DNA of 64,000 nucleotides from Hormiphora californensis (lineage: Eukaryota; Ctenophora; Tentaculata; Cydippida; Pleurobrachiidae): assembly GCA_020137815.1 (NCBI GenBank), contig CM035355.1:4636520-4700519 (forward strand). The letters are read 5' to 3'. The position numbers and the translations under genes were made by a program. Positions 57,011 to 64,000 of the stretch are shown here, piece by piece (position 1 is the stretch's first letter; the number at the start of each line of letters is the position of its first letter). The notes below the pieces were generated by a model. It was not told the DNA's origin. It ran no database searches and was given only the letters and a program-made list of their open reading frames with translations.

Positions 57011-57122
57011 ATGTGATTTAAAGAATACCGGGGATTAGTTTTGAATCATTCACAAGTTAAGAAATGTACAAAGCAACAAAATATAATACAGAATTCACAA
57101 TATCAACACCAATTTCTCTCTC

Positions 57123-57495
57123 TCACCCGCTCCCCACACGTGTTCTTTCCAGATACTTTAGTTTAGTGGGAGGTGCACTGTGAAGCAGGGTGGTAAAAAG
57201 TAGGTATCCGAGCAGGAATGCTATCGTGAATCCAACAATCGGGCCAACAACTGAGGAGGGTGAAATAGATGTTGTTTGATAAATATTATTTTCAAAACAT
57301 GTCAAACCGATTGGAATAACAAGAAAATAATCGCTGTTTGGAGAGTTTCATACCTGCGTATTCTTTGTGGGGAAATAGCGACACAAGAAACTCAGAATCC
57401 TCAAAAAGGGGTAGGATAATGGCCCAAACGTTGAAGTATGCGAATAATCCAAACGCTAAATACGTCAATATTGATGCTTTAGTTTTTGTTTCCAT
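57123..57495 (-). CDS. DPM2: Dolichol-phosphate mannose synthase subunit 2, 2 exons
   Basis: Exons 57354-57495 and 57123-57250; 89 aa (human 84). DPM2 is the small ER membrane subunit that stabilises DPM1/DPM3, which make dolichol-P-mannose for N-glycans, GPI anchors and O-mannose. Two membrane segments are evident: SILTYLAFGLFAYFNVWAII followed by LPLFEDS, and VVGPIVGFTIAFLLGYLLFT. The family pattern WxIxLP-F-DS and the Y/PxxYA motif before helix 2 (PHKEYA) are kept. The stop lies 174 bp before the UGGT ATG on the same strand, so the pair could be co-transcribed. A clean 3' splice site lies 25 nt before the ATG. Identity rests on helix layout and a few motifs in a short protein. Confidence 0.8.
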
Positions 57496-57535
57496 TTCTT
57501 GTTATCTGTTTGACATCGCACTACAAAAGGAAAAA
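57496..57535 (-). promoter_or_regulatory. 3' splice site 25 nt upstream of the DPM2 start codon
   Basis: Minus strand: CAACTTTTTTCCTTTTGTAG, with AG at 57521-57522, followed by 25 nt including a tiny ATG-TCA-AAC-AGA-TAA frame and then the ATG at 57495. It is one of the strongest pyrimidine tracts in the window. Confidence 0.6.
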
Positions 57536-58553
57536 AGTTGAGCGCATTATAAATCCTTCTGGTCTAAATGCTGGCACGCCGTACATCTTGCCATCCTCCT
57601 TCATCGGAGGAAAGTGAAGGGGGCAGCAGCAGTTTCATGATTCAATGTCGATTGTAGTGAAGTTCGGAAAACCGTGTCTGTTTATCACGTTCACCTGCAA
57701 TCCCAAACACCAGGACATTGAGAGTAACCTTGGTAACTCCTGATATACAGTGGTTGGTGAGAATGGGGAGAGCTCTGCTCAAAGACAGCATTTAACTACG
57801 TCATGAGAATATCTGGCACCGCGAGCCCTGGCCATTTGGTGGGCCTACCGAATAGACGCTTGAATTATTTAATGTGGAGAAGGGAGGGACGGCAGAGGAA
57901 GGAGCATGCTGTCAAAAGTGGAGCTGCCCTGGCATATTGGTGAAAGTGAAGGACAGCTTTTACCCACGCCATGAGAATGGAATCTAGAGTATTGAAGAAG
58001 ATTGATTTTGATTCCAATAAAACATTGTATTTTTTGCTGTGTTTCATGAGGGGGTGAGCAGGCGATGGTAGGGGCAAGTTAGAGACATTAAAAGAAGAAA
58101 GTAAGTGAAGCAAAAAACAACAAATCACAATAATAGTATTTTACAATCTAGCTACTAACATAGTTATTACTGCACAAACTACACATGTGACAGTAGCTAG
58201 GGATAGAATGAAAATACACAATTATACACACATTTATTAGCAATGGGGATAATCAAACCCAAACTCCACCCAAAAACCGTGAATTAAAACAGGAAAACTC
58301 AAACCCACTGAACAATAACCCGTTTCCTAAGCAGAATTATGACTCAACTCCTGGCGCCGAACAAGGCAACTGGCGTCCTGCACCTTATAGCACCACCTCA
58401 ATTTCTGTGCTCAAAACCCACGAAAAGCAGCAGCGGTAGCGGGTAGCCGTATTATCCAATCTGTCTACTTCTAGGAATCTCTGTATTACAGCTACTGAAC
58501 TATGCTTTCTTCTTTTCTGTTACAGTCCTCCCTGCTGACATGTTCCAGGCATG
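57536..58553. other. Intergenic spacer DPM2-DENND11
   Basis: About 1 kb. A minus-strand frame at 57865-58128 has no family likeness or splice support. The part next to 58553 is probably DENND11 3'UTR. I see no further gene. Confidence 0.5.
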
Positions 58554-61038
58554 TTACATGTGTAGATACTCTTCACAACACCCTGGTCTTGAAACCTCAA
58601 TATCATAACCCAGTTTGTCCACAAGGGTCTGGATAAAGGGCAGGTCACTGCTATGAAACCTATATGGGAAATAATGGGAGGTAGAAAGTGGTAGTCAGTA
58701 CGAAATTAGAACCTATAACAGCCAGTTGCAATGGCACCCGCTAACACCTGACTAGAAAGTCGAGTGCCCTCTAAAGTCTAACCTGATGTCTTTAAGATCC
58801 TGGCTTTGAACACGCCGTGAGCCTCCCATTAGTTCGCTGAACGTGAGAAACAGATCTTCAGTTAGCTGGGTGAAATACCCAATTATCATTCGATCTATTT
58901 CAGATGTATTCCTCCGTCCGTACTGGGCGTCCACCATTTCTGAGCGTGAATGTTGAGTTTTAGGGGTTTAGTGGATGGGGTGACTGTCGAGTGACTGGAA
59001 ATTGAGGCCCATGAGGTTACGTATCAAAATTCATCCAAGAGGAAGCACGCAATCGAAATGCTGAGTGTTGTGCTTTATCCACAAGAGATACAGAGAGAGA
59101 TCTGAGGCATTGAAAATGTGGCCAAGTAATGGATTGTACAGGGTCGGTAACGAGGGATGTATACCAGAAAATGATTGTATAATGTATAATGTATACCAGA
59201 GAGATGGGTGAATCTGGTGATGTCCCCTCTTGTAACAGTAATCACCTCATCATTACCATTCAATACTGAACTTCCTGGAAATATAGAAACACATTATTAG
59301 CCGTCAATTACAGGAAGTGGGGGCTCAAAGTTTCACTCCGACTCCATTGTTGAGGAGGATAGAACTGACTATAATCCGGCAGCTTTGGATGTAGCACATT
59401 TTAATATAAACCATGTAGATTTGTTTCACTAACCAGTAACATATGCATCATACACAAGGTTGCCCTTTGTTCGTAGAATGCTGTCTGCTGAACAGGCTAT
59501 GTAGGAAGGTCTCAGCTGCAGGTCTGTCATTTCGTTTACCTGGGGGATAATGGGTGTGTTAGATATCTGGCAAATAAACCGTTGGAGTGGTCGGAGATGT
59601 GTTAGCCTTGATTTTATAGTGGGAGACATAGTCCAATTGTAATGTTTGAGGGTAATGGTTGGTGACGCAGTCACCCTTACAACTCGTGCGTGTAGCGCAC
59701 CAAAACGAAGCCCGCGTAGCGCAGAGAGGTGACGGCGCCACCAAGGGTAATGGGTAGTGTGACGTGTGTTAGAAATCGATATAGAGGCTAGAGCAAGAGG
59801 CTGGGATATGGGATACTATGCATTATTATCTAAACCCCAGCCTCGATAGCATTGGAAAGATAACCAGACTTACAGTAACAAAGAATATTGGTTGCGACTC
59901 TGTGTACTGGGTATAGCTCATTGCGGCTAGTGCGGCAACATAGCCACATTGTCTCGAAATGGGTGGCGTGCATTGGAGCAAAACTCGCTTTTTCAGTAAC
60001 AAAAACTTCCACAGAACGAAGATGTTAACACCTGAAAGGAAGGGAAGGTGGTACATAATGATGTCATGAGTAGTGTTATTTGGAGATAGACGAGTAAAAC
60101 CAAAACAGCCCATATCGCGATTAAAGCTCCAACTCTGTTAACATTATAGGGACTTCGAACTGCAAGCTCAAGTTGTAAAGTGCACACCCTATAATTGCTT
60201 ACCTTGAGACTTGAGCAGGTCATACACAGTGCCCACAGTGGGTGGTTTCAACTCGACTGGCATGGCTCCCCCACAGCTCTCATTATGTCCCACAAAGTAC
60301 TGAATCAACTCCGTGTACGCCGAACCTGAAGGAGAGATTGAGACTAAAGAATACTAGCAGTGGATTCAAGGCAAGAAAATGACGAACTTGAGGAGTTCTA
60401 AGACATCACTTGGTATAAAATATACATGATATCATATAGGTTAATTAGTTTTCTTTTAAATGAGGAAGTTTAGTTTTCTCCTTCTGGCTGGAAAAGATGA
60501 CGGATTTTATTGAAGTCGCCATTACCAGGCTTCTTCAACTATTTGAATCAGATATAAAATGAGAGAACACCCCTTCTTACCGGGGAACTCGACGCACTGC
60601 TGAGCGAATTCAACCAATCTCTCCTCGTGAGGGGGCAGGGAAGGATAGTTACGGGTGACAACTCCTACACTCTTCATCCGAGCACCTCTCTCTGCCGTGT
60701 TTTCAACCTGGGAATGTGGAAATTGTGGTGGCGCGTTTTTGAACCTCCCATTCCTACCCTATTGGGTGTCAAGAGAACTCTGCAACTAAAGAAGACTCGT
60801 CTCTCACTGATCCAAGCCCCTAACCACCAACCAGTAGCCCCTCTACCCTAACACCTCTACCCAACCCCTCTCTATACCTGTTTCATCATGAAGGCCGCCA
60901 TGCCAAAGTTGCCATTGACTTCAAACACAACGACATCGTGTTGTACATTGTGAGCACCACTTGGCATCGCCTTGAATTCAACACCCGTCAAATCATAGTC
61001 ATCGGGGTAACACCACTCTATCACGTTACCTGGAGAGA

Positions 61039-61124
<86 letters not shown>

Positions 61125-61153
61125 GGAGAGGGAGAGAGAGTGAGGGAGAGAGA

Positions 61154-61219
<66 letters not shown>

Positions 61220-61509
61220 TGACTGAGGACTGAAGTGTTTGTCTCAGCACATATTATATATCGCAATAGTTATACCTAGTTAGAAATTAGGCAACTAGGT
61301 ACATATCGGGTTGGCTAGGTGAATAGTTTGGGCATGTGTTTACTACCTTCTCGTGTATCAAATGCAACAACAAATATCGCACACAACTTCGGATCACAGT
61401 GCACGTAGTGTACATCTGCAACATCTGGTTTCACTGGAGATCTGATTTCAACCTCAGGGGGTTGTAGTAGAGGTTCTGTGTCATCCCGGGGATCGTCTCC
61501 GCACAACAT
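58554..61509 (-). CDS. DENND11: DENN domain-containing protein 11 (LCHN), 9 exons
   Basis: Exons: 61347-61509, 60878-61029, 60581-60707, 60203-60325, 59874-60031, 59434-59539, 59197-59274, 58783-58939 and 58554-58659; 389 aa in phase (human about 455). LCHN is a small DENN-fold protein, a presumed Rab GEF-like factor. Matching blocks: IFVVAFDTREGNVIEWCYPD, DDYDLTGVEFKAMPSGAH, ERGARMKSVGVV, VNIFVLWKFLLLKKRVLLQC, TESQPIFFVT, LRPSYIACSADSILRTKGNL, and a conserved C-terminal SSDLPFIQTLVDKLGYDIEV followed by PGCCEEYLHM. Intron 1 is largely (GA)n. Unlike its neighbours it has no convincing 3' splice site within 40 nt of its ATG. Confidence 0.88.
58995..59082 (-). repeat. Second copy of the candidate SINE
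   Basis: It matches 56471-56558 with three substitutions but lacks the tRNA-like box A extension, so it is 5'-truncated. It lies in DENND11 intron 7. Confidence 0.5.
61030..61217 (+). repeat. (GA)n array in DENND11 intron 1
   Basis: About 185 bp of GA repeats with scattered GTAGAGAG and GGGAGA interruptions. On the sense strand it is a pyrimidine tract ending within a few bases of the exon-2 acceptor (AG at 61030-61031). Confidence 0.95.
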
Positions 61510-61846
61510 GGCGCGGAGGAGGGAGATGAGAGATGAGAGACACGCTACATCCTGCTGAATTGTATCGGGTTTATGAGGTTATTAAACCGAGATATATTGG
61601 GTGTGATTAAAACGAGGTCTGGCGATTAGAATAAGTCATAATAAATGAAATATATACGAGAATAAAGAGATTCTATATATAAACATTAAACTCTCTTGAC
61701 AACAGCAGCAGCGGGGTAAATGATAGAGTACAAGGACAGTAAGTTGTATAATAAATCTTCTGAAGTCCGTATGGCGAGGAGATGTAACAGGGCATTCGCA
61801 CCTCAAAAGTTTATTTGTACAGAAATTATTGAGTCTAGATGAATAG
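61510..61846. other. Intergenic spacer DENND11-pogo-like gene
   Basis: AT-rich; no gene seen. It probably holds the 3'UTR of the pogo-like gene and the DENND11 promoter. Confidence 0.5.
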
Positions 61847-61934
61847 TCCACCTCAAATCATGGAGTTATGCCGGTTCATCAGGCGGTCTTGTCCACCTCA
61901 AATCATGGAGTTATGCCGATTCATCAGGCGGTCT
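61847..61934. repeat. 45-bp tandem duplication across the pogo-like gene stop
   Basis: TCCACCTCAAATCATGGAGT...GGCGGTCT occurs twice head to tail with one difference. The stop codon (61898-61900) lies in the right-hand copy, so the left-hand copy repeats the last codons in the 3'UTR. Confidence 0.88.
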
Positions 61935-62710
61935 ACCCACGACTGAAAGAACAGTCCATCACTTCCAGTAAAATCAGGTCGCATTCGCAGCTGATCAAGT
62001 GCAATCTGGAGATGGTAGGCGGTCTGCTCGATCGGAAGTTGCACTCCACCACAGAGTTGATTTATGATTGACTGGTTGTGTGCCGCACCAAGAATCGCCT
62101 GGTTGGAGGAGACATTGTAAACTACTTTCGAACCATGTGGCATGTTATTAGTATTATTATTGTTGCTGTTTGTAAGGTGATGAAGTGTAGGTGCTTTAGG
62201 TGCCGCCCTCGGTTTGGCGAGTGATTTGTATTTCCGTTTAGTCTTGATGCAGTGCCTCCGCTTGAACCGTTCAACCCACCCCTTGGAGCCTACGAAAGTG
62301 ATGGGACCGCCCATGAGCCTGTTGAACTCCTGAGCCTTTGCCATTATTTCCTTTCCCTCCACGTGGACATCCAGTGCCATCTGCTCATTGTACCAGTTCA
62401 GCACCGCATCTTCCATCTGCTCCGATTTGGGACCCTTCATACCCTTCCGTTTATCAGGATTCGTCGGAGTGAACGATTTCAGGAAAGTCTCGACCTTTCC
62501 TTCCTGATTTTTGATGTCTCGTACTGTTGAGTTACCTATCTTATACTCCTCAGCCAACTCGTTTACTTTTGCTCCATCTTTAAGTTTTTGAATGACCTCT
62601 TTTTTCTGGGAGATGGAGAGACGGACACGCTTTCTCTTGACAGAGGGGCCAGGTGGGGAGCTTGGTTGAGGGGGCAGGGGAGCTTTCTTGATCATGGTGG
62701 GTGCTGACAT
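61898..62710 (-). CDS. pogo/CENP-B-type double helix-turn-helix protein without a transposase domain
   Basis: Intronless coding frame of 270 aa. About residues 24-75 form a CENP-B N-terminal HTH (KRKRVRLSISQKKEVIQKLK, GAKVNELAEEYKIGNSTVRD). Residues about 90-160 form a CENPB-type (Tc5-like) HTH (EDAVLNWYNEQMALDVHVEG, EIMAKAQEFNRL, GSKGWVERFKRRHCIK). A polar Asn-rich linker and a C-terminal helical part (QTAYHLQIALDQLRMRPDFT) follow. The DDE catalytic domain expected next in pogo/Tigger transposases or JRK is absent, and no terminal inverted repeats were found around it. This fits a domesticated DNA-binding protein. A 3' splice site lies 7 nt before the ATG. A truncated transposase is the alternative. 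Confidence 0.85.
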   Translation of the reverse strand: MSAPTMIKKAPLPPQPSSPPGPSVKRKRVRLSISQKKEVIQKLKDGAKVNELAEEYKIGNSTVRDIKNQEGKVETFLKSFTPTNPDKRKGMKGPKSEQMEDAVLNWYNEQMALDVHVEGKEIMAKAQEFNRLMGGPITFVGSKGWVERFKRRHCIKTKRKYKSLAKPRAAPKAPTLHHLTNSNNNNTNNMPHGSKVVYNVSSNQAILGAAHNQSIINQLCGGVQLPIEQTAYHLQIALDQLRMRPDFTGSDGLFFQSWVDRLMNRHNSMI

Positions 62711-62745
62711 AATACACCTACAAGGGAGATGGGTTGTTTAAGTTG
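62711..62745 (-). promoter_or_regulatory. 3' splice site 7 nt upstream of the pogo-like start codon
   Basis: Minus strand: AACTTAAACAACCCATCTCC then CTTGTAG (AG at 62718-62719), GTGTATT, ATG. It has branch-like CTTAAAC, pyrimidines and AG. Confidence 0.6.
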
Positions 62746-62891
62746 AAAAACAGTAGTGGATGAGAAATAAAGGAAGGGGGTTTTAATAAAACTATGTTGT
62801 ATTTGCGAAGTTAAAATAAGTTAAAAGACCAACACACGTCCAAGTATAAACACAGCACCGTTCAGAAGATTTCATCTCACTCTCGTCCCTC

Positions 62892-64000
62892 TCAGAATCG
62901 CTCACTCATTCTACTTGCGACTGTCCTCATTTTACCATAAACCTTGGCAGGCGGGGACCCCAAAATCAAATTACAGATCGCCGTTCGGGCGATTCTCATG
63001 TTTTGGAAAGATCCGAGAATGTGAATTTTAGAGTCTGCAAGAACGATCCTGGTCTTGGTGACATTTTCAATTGTGTACTTGGTCCTCCCACCCTTACCAG
63101 CAATTCGACCGATGGCACGGGCGAGATGGTCTCCTTTCAGGGTTGTCTTCACATCAGCGATCTCAAAACTTTCTAAAAAGAGATCATCCAATCGGATTAG
63201 AGCGAGACAATCCTCCAAATCGAAACCAAGGGCAAAAGCTCGCACGAAATCGGCCGCCTTTTGGATTGAGCCAACATCGGCTGTTTCTGGTGAGGTTTTC
63301 AGCTCGACATTCCTAGTTTTCACATTAAACCGGATTTGCAGCTTCAGGTGCTCCACTACCGGTGTGTAGATCTTCATCCAGCTCTCTTTGAGAGGGGTAA
63401 ACCTGGGAGAAAGGAGGGTTCTTAGTAACCAGGATAGAGAGAGAAAGAGAATTGAGTTAGTTTTCAGAGAGAAGATTAGTATAGTAACCAACTAAAACTT
63501 AGTTACTTTGAGAACGAGAGTGTTACTAATAAACAACTTTGTTTTCAGACAAACTACAGCAGATAGAAGAATTGCACCAGCTGGGCCGAGAACAGCTGTT
63601 GGTACACGCAATTGTTATGAGGAAGATACCATGTACTAGGTTGAAAAGAGTTTTATCGAATATTACTCTTATCTTTGCTTATAAAGGGATTTCTGGTAAA
63701 GTGCTCGACAGGATCAAGATTCTGGAGCTGATTACAAAGTAATGCAAGAATTAATAATTATTAAATCTTGCATTACATACTTTGGAGTTTGGAATATTAC
63801 TCTTATTATATTCTTAGATCTTACTCTATCGAAACATAACTCACCTGTGAGGTGGGATTGGAATCTTCCTGAACTCTGATTTGTCACTCTTTAGTTTCTC
63901 AGCCGAGATGGGAGGAAAGGAGGGCTTCTTGACACTGACATCCTCATCCAGCTCCATTTCCTCTGGCCGGGCCCGTTTCGGGGTGGTCTTAGACGAACCT
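62892..64000 (-). CDS. PNO1: PNO1 (Dim2), 40S assembly KH protein, 3' two exons; 5' end outside window
   Basis: Exons 63845-64000 (open at the window edge) and 62892-63402. PNO1 is a KH-domain factor on the pre-40S particle, partner of the Nob1 endonuclease at the 18S 3' end. Conservation is very high: [75 protein letters not shown] (GxxG loop of the KH fold), [40 protein letters not shown], with a terminal ASRMSERF. The visible N-terminal part is acidic/basic ([20 protein letters not shown]). The single intron (63403-63844) holds a possible exon on the other strand. Its stop is 181 bp from the next gene's ATG. Confidence 0.96.
63549..63742 (+). CDS. Candidate terminal exon, antisense inside the PNO1 intron
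   Basis: A textbook acceptor (TTACTAATAAAC ... TTTGTTTTCAG, AG at 63547-63548) opens a frame of 64 codons to a stop at 63742: [20 protein letters not shown], then a basic stretch [10 protein letters not shown], ending [12 protein letters not shown]. Composition is protein-like and helical. I do not recognise it. Upstream exons would have to lie on the plus strand below 63540, possibly overlapping PNO1 and its neighbours; none was identified. Confidence 0.35.
63739..63775. terminator. Hairpin at the end of the antisense exon
   Basis: GTAATGCAAGA ... TCTTGCATTAC; arms of about 18 bp with one mismatch around AATAATTATT. It begins in the last codon of the candidate exon. It could be a foldback remnant or an RNA 3'-end structure; labelled terminator tentatively. 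Confidence 0.4.

Noticed and set aside
57865-58128. 87-codon minus-strand frame between DPM2 and DENND11
   Set aside because: No family likeness; composition and position fit spacer sequence.
62892-62892. tRNA or rRNA genes anywhere in the window
   Set aside because: None with a credible cloverleaf or rRNA core was seen; only a degenerate box-A-like segment near 56560.

Overview
The window is nuclear DNA from a eukaryote, most likely an animal. The genes are cut into many exons by GT-AG introns, the proteins are animal-type housekeeping and signalling proteins, and the introns are full of MITE-like elements, a LINE and long (CT)n/(GA)n arrays. I cannot name the lineage. An early-branching or otherwise repeat-rich invertebrate fits, and nothing here is bacterial. 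Protein identities come from sequence features I recognise; no database search was possible.

Layout: 1-2534 is repeats, including a stack of nested palindromes. CLNS1A (pICln) lies at 2535-12475 on the minus strand. A (CT)/(GA)-rich spacer with one unassigned plus-strand exon follows. PHB2 (prohibitin-2) is at 15914-24277 minus, with a large degenerate repeat array in intron 1. Next comes a block that looks like an assembly artefact (about 24680-25750), then the last exons of a plus-strand RGS-domain gene (28141-28816). F8A/HAP40 is at 29784-33767 minus and is followed by a 2.8-kb TIR element (34015-36849). A run of co-directional minus-strand genes closes the window: SF3B5 (36941-37410), EIPR1 (37856-39875), UGGT (40316-56948, 30 exons), DPM2 (57123-57495), DENND11 (58554-61509), a pogo/CENP-B-type DNA-binding gene (61898-62710) and the 3' part of PNO1 (62892 to the window edge). 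Reconstructed exon phases close exactly for CLNS1A (196 aa), PHB2 (312), F8A (312), SF3B5 (86), UGGT (1489), DPM2 (89) and DENND11 (389). EIPR1 does not close: its last exon has one extra base.

Themes: UGGT and DPM2 both serve ER glycosylation and sit 174 bp apart on the same strand. CLNS1A and SF3B5 serve the spliceosome, PNO1 serves 40S assembly, and EIPR1 and DENND11 serve membrane traffic.

Most notable observations: (1) eight of the nine genes with a visible start codon have a full 3' splice site (branch-point-like CTAAC/TTAAC, pyrimidine tract, AG) only 1-29 nt upstream of the ATG, which suggests spliced-leader trans-splicing or systematic 5'UTR introns; (2) a full-length LINE with a 14-bp target-site duplication has inserted in antisense between the branch point and the 3' splice site of UGGT intron 14, moving them about 4.9 kb apart; (3) 3' splice-site modules are tandemly duplicated in several introns of four genes; (4) there are two families of about 1.35-1.39 kb near-perfect palindromic elements, each present twice and always intronic; (5) two elements with G-run terminal repeats and 8- or 9-bp target duplications.
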